Made by a program: the position numbers and the translations under genes
Notes under the pieces: generated by a model
What the model was told of the DNA's origin: nothing
The model's database searches: none
What the model saw: only the letters and a program-made list of their open reading frames with translations
Assembly: GCF_900573885.1 (NCBI RefSeq)
Contig: NZ_UPSE01000198.1
Location: 310,001 to 374,000, forward strand
From: Pseudomonas viridiflava
GTDB lineage: Bacteria > Pseudomonadota > Gammaproteobacteria > Pseudomonadales > Pseudomonadaceae
Reading direction: 5' to 3'
DNA length: 64,000 nt
Part shown: positions 47,068-53,629 of the stretch, one piece after another
How positions within the stretch are numbered: position 1 is the first letter of the stretch
How the letters are laid out: each line of letters begins with the position of its first letter

Positions 47068-47698
47068 TATTAAATTACTGGTGTCGAGTGATGTTTCAGA
47101 AGTAAACGAAGTGTTACACATACCCTCGTTAGATAGGCTGGAATGGAGAAATATATCGGGTGCAAGTTTTGTTGTTTCTGAGCGCGAATTGGAGTCAGCA
47201 GTTAAGTTGTTTAAAGTACTGGCGTGCCGCCTAATGGCTAGGCGTACCGGCTATGAGTTTAGTCTCCTAGCGGGAAACGAAACTTGGCAGCCAAATTCTA
47301 GAGTGGTCAAGTACAGGAAATTGTGGGGTGCCCTGAAGTTTAGTGGTATAGATATACCCGGTGAGGCAAGGTCTTCAGAAATTTGTGTGGAAGATGTTAG
47401 AGGTTTGAAGTTTTATGGCAGAGCGAGCTTGAGCCGTGAGTTATATGACATTGCAGTTAAGGTGCTGTTCGCTGAGCGTGCTTGTTATATTGTTGCTGTG
47501 CCTGAAGGGATAGATTTCGATGGCTGCTTAAAAAGCGGCTGGAGTGGAAAATTGCAGGCCGATATTGAACTGGTTAGATTCGTTTCGGATAAAAGAGGTC
47601 TCGTTTTTAAGAGGTCGGGTGATTTTGACGATCAAGAAGCTGGCTTTATAGTCGTTGGTGACCCAGAAGTTATTGCTGAGTTTAAAGGGGTAGCTTGA
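47057..47698 (+). CDS. Hypothetical protein, probable orphan immunity protein
   Basis: 213 residues, no signal or membrane segment; not recognised as a family. The gene is AT-rich compared with its neighbours, which fits a horizontally acquired cassette. Its ATG lies inside the end of the TpsA remnant (11-bp overlap), exactly where CDI immunity genes sit relative to cdiA. A role as immunity protein against a now deleted toxin is inferred from position alone. Followed by transposase-element repeats. Confidence 0.55.
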   Translation: MITDIKLLVSSDVSEVNEVLHIPSLDRLEWRNISGASFVVSERELESAVKLFKVLACRLMARRTGYEFSLLAGNETWQPNSRVVKYRKLWGALKFSGIDIPGEARSSEICVEDVRGLKFYGRASLSRELYDIAVKVLFAERACYIVAVPEGIDFDGCLKSGWSGKLQADIELVRFVSDKRGLVFKRSGDFDDQEAGFIVVGDPEVIAEFKGVA

Positions 47699-47714
47699 TT
47701 TTTTGCGAAGAGAG

Positions 47715-47814
47715 AAAAGGGGACAGATTTATTAAACAGCTCTAATTTGCGAGGTTACATAGACCCAGCATCCAGCGCGGGCGGTTAACACGAGCCGATC
47801 GTTTTTTGATGGGG
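47715..47814. repeat. Truncated left end of the AAAAGGGGACAG element
   Basis: Begins with the 34-bp terminal repeat (AAAAGGGGACAGATTTATTA at 47715-47734, ending CTCTAATTT at 47748) and continues into sequence shared with the other copies (TACATAGACCCAGCATC). It breaks off after CCGATCG and the next copy starts exactly 100 bp downstream. Confidence 0.8.
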
Positions 47815-48650
47815 AAAAGGGGACAGATTTATTAAACAGCTCTAATTTACGAGCTACATAGACCCAGCATCAACGCGGGCGGTTAGAAGCAACCGATCGG
47901 TTTGTTGATGAGATTGAGCATCCAAGGGGGCTACGTTGAAAGGCGAGGGCCGGGGCGGCCGAGTATTGCCGAATTACCCGCACCACATCGTCCAACGAGG
48001 CCATAATCGCGGGCTTGTTTTCGTGGAGACGGCAGACTATCTACGCTACGTCGCAGACCTGCGTGAGCTTAAAGAAGCGTTCGACGTAAAAGTTTACGCC
48101 TATTGTTTGATGAGCAATCATGTCCACCTCCTTCTTGGTCCCGGCGATTCGATTGCAGGCCTGAGTCAATTCATGAAAACCCTGGCTGCTCGTGCGACTC
48201 GGTTTCGTAACAAGTTGGAAGGGCGTACCGGAACATTGTGGGAAAGCCGATACAGGTCAAGCTTGGTCCAGAGCGATCATTACTTGCTTGCATGTTCCCG
48301 GTATATCGAACTAAATCCGGTGCGGGCGCGGATGGTCGCGAACGCTGCGGAATACCAGTGGTCCAGCTATTCGGCGCATGCATCGCCAGAGGAAAGCTGG
48401 ATTGACCTAGATCCTGCTTTTTGTTCGCTCGGCGAAACGCCGGAAGAAAGAAGCAGGCATTATGTCGAGTTTGTTGCGCAGTCTATTCCACCAGGCGAAT
48501 TGGAGCTGATAAAAAACGCTATCCAACGCGGGCAGTTAACAGGATCCGATCGGTTTGTGGATGAGGTTGAACATCTAACAGGGCTGCGAGTTGAAAGGCG
48601 AGGGCCAGGGCGGCCGAAATTAGAGTAGTTTAATAAATCTGTCCCCTTTT
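47815..48650 (+). mobile_element. IS200-like transposase element, copy 1 (recombinant)
   Basis: 836 bp bounded by 34-bp inverted repeats (47815-47848 and 48617-48650; 32 of 34 positions agree, by eye). The left ~147 bp is a short internal-deletion derivative ending in the last transposase codons (GGCGAGGGCCGGGGCGGCCG). It is fused directly to the transposase gene at about codon 8. So the element is a recombinant of a short copy and a full one. Confidence 0.75.
47936..48628 (+). CDS. Y1/HUH (REP-associated-like) transposase, N-terminally chimeric
   Basis: 230 residues (TTG start). The HUH motif is HVHLL in MSNHVHLLLGPGD, with the downstream helix DHYLLACSRYIELNPVRARMV that should carry the catalytic tyrosine. 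The C-terminal part (about 140-230) ends in RVERRGPGRPKLE. The first nine residues (KGEGRGGR) are not the family N-terminus: they are the translated 3' end of another copy. The normal start MPRLARIVLPNYPHHI is seen in copy 2 at 49867. Whether this version is expressed is doubtful because no ribosome site precedes the TTG. Otherwise the frame is intact. Confidence 0.75.
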   Translation: MKGEGRGGRVLPNYPHHIVQRGHNRGLVFVETADYLRYVADLRELKEAFDVKVYAYCLMSNHVHLLLGPGDSIAGLSQFMKTLAARATRFRNKLEGRTGTLWESRYRSSLVQSDHYLLACSRYIELNPVRARMVANAAEYQWSSYSAHASPEESWIDLDPAFCSLGETPEERSRHYVEFVAQSIPPGELELIKNAIQRGQLTGSDRFVDEVEHLTGLRVERRGPGRPKLE

Positions 48651-48671
48651 TCCTGTTCTACGATCAAGGAA

Positions 48672-49118
48672 GTGACGAGCTCTGGAAAGCCCATTGTTGA
48701 GCTATTTGGTGGTAAAAATGCGCAGACACCAGGAGCTATAAATATAGACATACGTCCAGACATAGAATCAGGGATCAGAGCTGATGCAACGAAACTGCCA
48801 TTTAGAAACGAGTCTTTGGGAGAGATTGTAGCTACAAACCCCTATATGGGGCCGGGAGGGACTATGATGGATTTCTTGCCAGAGGCATCGCGCGTGTTGG
48901 AAGTCGGCGGAAAAATTTACATCAATGCGAATGCAAGAAACCCGTACGGAAAACTACCTGCTCCAGAAGTCTTAGAGTCAATTAATCTTAAGGTTGTACA
49001 AGACGCTGGGCGATTGGATGAGCGCTTTAGCGGTCAAACATTTATGCAGTCCGACGGGGTAAAACCTGTTCTGGATCTTTCTAGTATGCGCACCATAGTC
49101 CTGGAGAGAATTAGATGA
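48672..49118 (+). CDS. Orphan C-terminal toxin module (methyltransferase-fold-like), probable CdiA/polymorphic toxin tip
   Basis: 148 residues from a GTG. IVELFGGKNAQTPGAINIDI, ADATKLPF, GEIVATNPYMGPG and FLPEASRVLEVGGKIYIN follow the pattern of a Rossmann methyltransferase-like domain known as a C-terminal tip on filamentous haemagglutinin-type toxins. The frame opens only inside the right end of transposase copy 1 (stop at 48621), so the delivery part of the protein is gone and the start is arbitrary. Its TGA overlaps the next ATG as ATGA, the normal toxin-immunity junction. Toxic activity is inferred. Confidence 0.6.
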   Translation: MTSSGKPIVELFGGKNAQTPGAINIDIRPDIESGIRADATKLPFRNESLGEIVATNPYMGPGGTMMDFLPEASRVLEVGGKIYINANARNPYGKLPAPEVLESINLKVVQDAGRLDERFSGQTFMQSDGVKPVLDLSSMRTIVLERIR

Positions 49119-49639
49119 TTATAAATATTAGTTTTGATTTGTTAGATGCGTATTTAGCCGTTTATGGGGGATTTTTAAGTTCTGAAAAGCAGTTGAAAAT
49201 ATATGTGGAAGGTGGTCTTGGAGTCGGCCCTGAGTGCCGGGACTTATTTCCAAGACGGTATTTTTATGATCCTTGGACCAGAAATAAATTTAGTGAGTGT
49301 AAAATTGATAATGATTTGGTGGAGGCGCGGGTTGAGGGTACGGGTGAGCTAGTAAAATATTTCGATAAAACTATAAGTAAGGAAATATTGAAATACGAGT
49401 ACGTGGGCGGCTGCTGGTTCGTTTTCGAGGAGGTATTTTCAGCAAAAAAAAATACATTTGGAAATGCTTTCATTGAGGACGGTGTAATGTATTTGAAAGG
49501 TTCCAACTTCCAAAATTTGGAGGTAGAAGACAGTCCGGATTCCTCGGAATACGTTTTAGAAGGCTCTTTAAGCGATTCACTGGGGGGCGGACATGTGTCT
49601 TGGCAAATTCACGCTAAATCTTTTTATCTGGAAATTTAG
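49115..49639 (+). CDS. Hypothetical protein, probable immunity partner of the upstream toxin module
   Basis: 174 residues, acidic, no signal or membrane segment, family not recognised. Strongly AT-rich codon use. Starts within the stop of the toxin module (ATGA at 49115-49118), so the two are translationally coupled. By position it should encode the cognate immunity protein. The C-terminus GGGHVSWQIHAKSFYLEI is strand-rich. Followed by a transposase-element fragment. Confidence 0.6.
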   Translation: MIINISFDLLDAYLAVYGGFLSSEKQLKIYVEGGLGVGPECRDLFPRRYFYDPWTRNKFSECKIDNDLVEARVEGTGELVKYFDKTISKEILKYEYVGGCWFVFEEVFSAKKNTFGNAFIEDGVMYLKGSNFQNLEVEDSPDSSEYVLEGSLSDSLGGGHVSWQIHAKSFYLEI

Positions 49640-49684
49640 CTGCTTCGAAGCTACATCACTCAGTTATTTGCTCAGGAACATGGG

Positions 49685-49747
49685 AAGATTTTATTAAACA
49701 GCTCTAATTTACGAGGTACATAGACCCAGCATCCAGCGCGTGAAGGG
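49685..49747. repeat. Fragment of the AAAAGGGGACAG element
   Basis: A degraded left end (GATTTTATTAAACAGCTCTA at 49688 onward) continuing into ACGAGGTACATAGACCCAGC and stopping at 49747, where transposase copy 2 begins. Confidence 0.7.
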
Positions 49748-50274
49748 AAAAGGGGACAGATTTATTAAGTTGCTCTAATTTTTTGAACTGCGTGAGTAAA
49801 TGTCGTCTATCAGTCCAAATTTAATGTTTCGTTTTTAAAATGTTGCGTTCAAGGAGGAACGCTCCCATGCCTAGACTTGCAAGAATTGTATTGCCGAATT
49901 ACCCGCACCACATCGTCCAGCGAGGCCACAATCGCGGGCTTGTTTTCGTGGAGGCTGCAGACTATCAACGCTACGTCGCAGACCTGCGTGAGCTTAAAGA
50001 AGCGTTCGACGTAAAAGTTTACGCCTATTGTTTGATGAGCAATCATGTCCACCTTCTTCTTAGTCCCGGCGATTCAATTGCAGGCCTGAGTCAATTCATG
50101 AAAACCCTGGCTGCTCGTGCGACTCGGTTTCGTAACAAGTTGGAAGGGCGTACCGGAACATTGTGGGAAAGCCGATACAGGTCAAGCTTGGTCCAGAGCG
50201 ATCATTACTTGCTTGCATGTTCCCGGTATATTGAACTAAATCCGGTGCGGGCGCGGATGGTCGCGAAGAGGAAA
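49748..50274 (+). mobile_element. IS200-like transposase element, copy 2 (3'-truncated)
   Basis: Keeps the authentic left end: terminal repeat (49748-49781), an untranslated leader of about 85 bp absent from the short copies, an AGGAGG ribosome site (49852-49857) and the transposase start. It is cut after codon ~137 by a complete short copy beginning at 50275. Confidence 0.75.
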
Positions 50275-50295
50275 AAAAGGGGGCAGATTTATTAA
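49867..50295 (+). pseudogene. Y1/HUH transposase, C-terminally truncated copy
   Basis: 142 codons. The N-terminus MPRLARIVLPNYPHHIVQRG is the authentic one and is preceded by AGGAGG at ideal distance. From VLPNYPHH to RARMVA it is almost identical to the copy at 47.9 kb, including HVHLL, then the frame runs into the left repeat of a short element and ends KRKKRGQIY. About 90 C-terminal residues are missing, so activity is doubtful. Copies 1 and 2 are complementary: each keeps the end the other has lost. Confidence 0.8.
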
Positions 50296-50455
50296 ACAGC
50301 TCTAATTTACGAGCTACATAGAGCCAGCGTCAACGCGCGCGGTTAGAAGGAACCGATCGGTTTGTTGATTAGATTGAACATCCAAGAGGGCTACGTTGAA
50401 AGGCGAGGGCCGGGGCGGCCGAAACTAGAGTAGTTTAATAAATCTGTTCCCTTTT
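50275..50455. mobile_element. Complete short non-autonomous derivative of the AAAAGGGGACAG element
   Basis: 181 bp with both inverted ends (AAAAGGGGGCAGATTTATTA at 50275; right end TTTAATAAATCTGTTCCCTT, ending 50455). Between them lie about 45 bp of unknown origin and then the last ~75 bp of the transposase gene, so it is an internal-deletion derivative (MITE). Confidence 0.8.
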
Positions 50456-50495
50456 TTCAGTCCCCTTTTTTTTAAAACCTATCAAAAGGAATATT

Positions 50496-51017
50496 ATGAG
50501 TCGTCTATTTTTACTGGGTCTACCAGCCGCCCTAACGCTCTCTCTATCAGCCTGTTCCAGCTTCAATTACAACGGCTACCAAGGCGAAGTTGACCCTTCG
50601 GCGATGCAGCCCTACGATCTTTCCGCTAACGCGCCGAATGCGCCGTTGGTTTTTTTCAATACATTCCGTGTGCGCGAGTTGGGCATTCCGTTTCATCGTT
50701 TGTTGTTGGCTACACAGGTGGATGGGCAGCTGTTGCCAGGGGCGGGTAAGGCGCCGTTATTTAATTTTTATGGGTATCAGGCTCTGAAGTTGACGCCTGG
50801 GAAACATTCGTTGCAGTGGTGTTGGGTGTCTAAAAGCTCATGGGGTACGGGCGGTGGCAGCTGTGGGCTTGGGGCTTCGGGTATTGAGTTTGAGGCGGGT
50901 AAGCGTTACTTGGTGACGTGGGATTCGTCGTCGAACGATAAATACTTTTACATTTACCCGCGGATTGAAAATCTGGATACCCACGAGGTGATCTATCGCA
51001 CGAAAACTACGGAGTAA
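50496..51017 (+). CDS. Hypothetical lipoprotein, paralogue of 52502-53026
   Basis: 173 residues; lipobox SLSAC (Cys20). The mature start CSSFNYNGYQGEVDP is followed by AMQPYDLSANAPNAPLVFF, HRLLLATQVDGQLLPGAG and PGKHSLQWCWVSKSS. All four blocks recur in the lipoprotein 1.5 kb downstream. The later part (FEAGKRYLVTW, PRIENLDTHEVIYR) looks like a beta-sandwich. Internal cysteines in QWCW and GSCGLG may pair. Family not recognised. Its ribosome site AAAGGA comes just after a short transposable element. Confidence 0.7.
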   Translation: MSRLFLLGLPAALTLSLSACSSFNYNGYQGEVDPSAMQPYDLSANAPNAPLVFFNTFRVRELGIPFHRLLLATQVDGQLLPGAGKAPLFNFYGYQALKLTPGKHSLQWCWVSKSSWGTGGGSCGLGASGIEFEAGKRYLVTWDSSSNDKYFYIYPRIENLDTHEVIYRTKTTE

Positions 51018-51040
51018 TTGGCGAACGATGCCTTCTGCAG

Positions 51041-51245
51041 AAAGGGGACAGATTTGAATGGCACTTATTTAACACTAACCATCTGATTAAACAGCTCTAA
51101 TTTACGAGCTACATGGGCCCAGCATCAACGCGGGCGGTTAGAAGGAATCGATCGGTTTATTGATGAGATTGAACATCCAAGAGGGCTACGTTGAAAAGGC
51201 TGGGGCGGCCGAAATTAGAGTGGTTTAATAAACCTGTCCCCTTTT
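51041..51245. mobile_element. Short derivative of the AAAAGGGGACAG element with an internal rearrangement
   Basis: Left end AAAGGGGACAGATTT (51041-51055), then about 30 bp of foreign sequence, then the common body from ATTAAACAGCTCTAATTT to the right end CCTGTCCCCTTTT (51245). Non-coding. Confidence 0.75.
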
Positions 51246-51366
51246 TTCGCATAATCGTAAATTATTATATAACAAGGATCCATGGATTGGACCAAAAGGA
51301 GTGCAGCAAGGCATATTGGATAATGCTATTTCGGCGGGCGTAAATGCCATATTAATAGGTAGATGA
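51246..51366 (+). pseudogene. C-terminal stub of a second toxin module
   Basis: About 39 codons open from the right end of the element: ...KLLYNKDPWIGPKGVQQG, then ILDNAISAGVNAILIGR and stop. The stop TGA (51364-51366) overlaps the ATG of the next gene, the same junction as in the toxin pair at 49115. I read it as the last residues of a polymorphic toxin cut off by the element. Family not identified. Confidence 0.5.
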
Positions 51367-51758
51367 ATATGAGTGCTGGCGATGTTGTGGAGTTAAGTGG
51401 ATGGTTAGTGATTATAGATTATAGGCCTTTTGTAATACCGGAGGATTATCCAGAGGATTATGAAAATGGCGAAAAAACAGAGCTGTCTAGTCCGGAACTA
51501 ATATTTTCCGTGTTGGATAGAGTGCTGCCGCTGGGAGGAGGGAAGAGTTTTTTATTCCATAGAGTAAAAGTTTTCGGTGAGGTTGTTGTAGCTTCGCCAT
51601 TAAAAGTTAAGCCAAATGTTTTATCGGTAATGGAAAGGACGGGGAGCTTCCTTTCTGTAAGTGTGGATGATGATAGTATGGAAAAATACAAGTCGAGTTA
51701 TGAGAGGTTTTTGAAAGGAAAACGTATAGTCTCGAGCGATTGGTTAGATTTTTTATAG
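51363..51758 (+). CDS. Hypothetical protein, probable third orphan immunity protein
   Basis: 131 residues, acidic, soluble, AT-rich; family not recognised. Begins in the stop codon of the toxin stub (ATGA). Motifs such as VIPEDYPEDYENGEKTE and FLFHRVKVFGEVVVASPLKV suggest a compact strand-rich fold; similar small proteins occur as immunity genes in CDI loci. An alternative ATG lies three codons in. Function inferred from position. Confidence 0.5.
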   Translation: MNMSAGDVVELSGWLVIIDYRPFVIPEDYPEDYENGEKTELSSPELIFSVLDRVLPLGGGKSFLFHRVKVFGEVVVASPLKVKPNVLSVMERTGSFLSVSVDDDSMEKYKSSYERFLKGKRIVSSDWLDFL

Positions 51759-51769
51759 TCAGAATACGG

Positions 51770-51852
51770 AAAAAGGGGGTGGTTCAGATTTATTATCTGC
51801 TCTAATTCTCTAGGGGGAAAAGGGGCTCAGATTTATTAAACTGCTCTAATTT
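51770..51852. repeat. Two tandem left-end fragments of the AAAAGGGGACAG element
   Basis: AAAAAGGGGGTGGTTCAGAT (51770) with ...CTCTAATTC, then AAAAGGGGCTCAGATTTATT (51818) with ...CTCTAATTT ending 51852. Both carry a small insertion after GGGG. They mark the right limit of the element-rich zone. Confidence 0.7.
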
Positions 51853-51971
51853 CGGCTCGGCTAGTGGCCCAGGAGAATCATTCCACCTCAATGGGCTCTG
51901 CCAGCGATACTTACATAATCACGTTCCGCTGTATTCATAATCTCTTTTTAATGTTTCCCCACAGGACTCCC

Positions 51972-52457
51972 ATGTACTCCCCCCGCGAAGCCACCAAAGA
52001 CCACCTCTACACCCATTCTTTCGTATCACTTCTATTGCTGATCCCGCTGGCCTTGTTGATGCTGATGTCCAAAGGCGACGGTATTCCGCATTTGAAGGTG
52101 TTGCTCGCGAAGGGTACTGCGCAGGGTGTGGTTGGGGTTGTCGAGCCGCATCCGACCTTTCGCGACTATCGCCTTGTTCACTATCGTTTCACCACGGCCG
52201 ATGGGCGCGTGATTGAGAGCGGGTATTCGCAGAACGACGTTAACCACCCGGCGGTTTATTCTCCGGGGCAGCCGGTCCAGATTGTGTACTCACGGTGGTT
52301 TGATGATGCGGACGCCATCGAGGCCGTGTTTGAGCGAGGCACGACTGGCTTTTATATCTTTGTTACCTGCTTGGGGTTGATGTTGCTCTGTGTGCTGTAT
52401 TCCTTCTGGAGTTTGAAAAAGCTGATGAAGCACACTGAGGAAGAGCGGTTTTATTGA
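51972..52457 (+). CDS. DUF3592-type membrane protein
   Basis: 161 residues from the ATG at 51972 (MYSPREATKDHLYTHSF); the open frame reaches back to 51864 but that part has no ribosome site. Two transmembrane helices (about 16-34 and 126-147) flank a soluble domain with VVEPHPTFRDYRLVHYRFTT and the PGQPVQIVYSRWFDDAD block, typical of DUF3592. The family is of unknown function and often found near toxin or secretion genes. Composition is back to the GC-rich genomic norm. Confidence 0.7.
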   Translation: MYSPREATKDHLYTHSFVSLLLLIPLALLMLMSKGDGIPHLKVLLAKGTAQGVVGVVEPHPTFRDYRLVHYRFTTADGRVIESGYSQNDVNHPAVYSPGQPVQIVYSRWFDDADAIEAVFERGTTGFYIFVTCLGLMLLCVLYSFWSLKKLMKHTEEERFY

Positions 52458-52501
52458 GCTAGCCACCACCCTTTCGTTTAAGTCCGTCCATCAGGCCTTC
52501 C

Positions 52502-53026
52502 ATGAAAAGCTACGTTTCCTTCGTTATTTCCTTGGCGTTAGGCGCTTGCCTCGCAAGCTGCTCGAGCTTCAATTACAGCGACTACCAAGCCAGCTTAACG
52601 CCTGACGCGATGCAGCCGTACGACCTGTCTCACGGCGCTGCGGCTTCCCCAATCATCTATTTCGACACCTACACAACCCGTGAAGCCGGCCTCTCGGTGC
52701 ATCGCTTGTTAGTCGCCACGCACCTCGACGGCCAGTTGCTGCCCGGCGCTGCGGTCAGCCCTGCAGCGAAGGGGTTTCAGGCGCTCAAGGTTTCCCCAGG
52801 CAAGCATTCGCTGCAGTGGTGCTGGCTGTCGAAAAACGCCATCGGCCCGGGCAGTGAGCGCTGTGGTTTCAAGGCGGACGGCGTGGTGTTCAAGGCGGGG
52901 CAGCGGTATGTGGTTCGGTGGAGCGACGCCAAGTCGTTCGAGGGCCAGGCGACGTTTGTTCGGATTAATTCACGGATTGAAAACCTCGACAGTGGCGAGG
53001 TGGGGTTTCGGCAGGTGCAGCCGTAG
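52502..53026 (+). CDS. Hypothetical lipoprotein, paralogue of 50496-51017
   Basis: 174 residues; lipobox CLASC (Cys20). CSSFNYSDYQASLTP, AMQPYDLSHGA, HRLLVATHLDGQLLPGAA and PGKHSLQWCWLSKN repeat the blocks of the upstream paralogue in the same order and spacing, so the two arose by duplication. It is more GC-rich than the paralogue. Starts 44 bp after the DUF3592 gene, with no clear terminator between. Function unknown. Confidence 0.72.
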   Translation: MKSYVSFVISLALGACLASCSSFNYSDYQASLTPDAMQPYDLSHGAAASPIIYFDTYTTREAGLSVHRLLVATHLDGQLLPGAAVSPAAKGFQALKVSPGKHSLQWCWLSKNAIGPGSERCGFKADGVVFKAGQRYVVRWSDAKSFEGQATFVRINSRIENLDSGEVGFRQVQP

Positions 53027-53200
53027 CGCTATTCGAACTTTTTGCCGACGTTTTCTTTTTGTCTTTTGGCGCTTTCATAGAGACGGGTCGGTTATGTCTG
53101 CTACCTAAGGACACTCGCCTAGACGAAATTAGGGCTGTTGGCTGAAGTGGTTCGCGCTCGGTTAATAGCAATTTCAATCCTGGTTTCATGGAGGTGTCTT

Positions 53201-53356
53201 GTGAAAAAACTATTCCTGATTGCTTTTTTGTCGCTGTCTGGCGCGGTCTTCAGCGTGGGGGCTTATGCAAGCGACTCGTCGGGTATCTGCGCTGTGCTTT
53301 GCAGTGTCGGGCTGGGCGGTACTGCCTGTAACTGCAATGTGCCTGTCTTGCCGTAG
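53201..53356 (+). CDS. Small exported four-cysteine peptide
   Basis: 51 residues from GTG 53201, with GGAGG nine bases upstream. Residues 1-24 are a clean signal peptide (KKLFLIAFLSLSGAVFSVGA, cleavage AYA/SDS). The mature peptide would be only about 28 residues, with Cys30, Cys34, Cys43 and Cys45 and several glycines, and no charged residue except one Asp. A terminator-like hairpin follows at 53429. Not recognised; a structural, signalling or bacteriocin-like peptide are all possible. Confidence 0.6.
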   Translation: MKKLFLIAFLSLSGAVFSVGAYASDSSGICAVLCSVGLGGTACNCNVPVLP

Positions 53357-53428
53357 GAGGCAGTTGCGGTTTGGTTTGCGATTGAACCTGCACGTATTGG
53401 CTGGTTTTTGCACTTAACCGCGTGAAGG

Positions 53429-53475
53429 AGGTGCCGCGCCTGTTCGTGTTGGGCGACCAGCGCGGCACCTGTTTT
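53429..53475 (+). terminator. Terminator-like hairpin after the small peptide gene
   Basis: Stem AGGTGCCGCGC (53429-53439) and GCGCGGCACCT (53460-53470), loop of 20 nt, then GTTTTCC. The long loop and short T-run make it only moderately convincing. Confidence 0.55.
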
Positions 53476-53629
53476 CCACTTGCGCTAAATGCGTTTTGTT
53501 TGCTCACCACAGCGCGTTTCCGCCATTGGTTTGCACTGGAACTCGCGCGTTGGGTACGTTCTTTTTCGGGCTGCATTGGGGAAGCATCAGGCTAGTAACT
53601 CAGCTCCCGGTGGCTTTTCCAGCCCGGCG

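Noticed and set aside
47715..47934. Possible CRISPR-like or tandem repeat because copies start exactly 100 bp apart
   Set aside because: The repeats are long, contain element ends and transposase-derived sequence, and have no regular spacers; they are element fragments.
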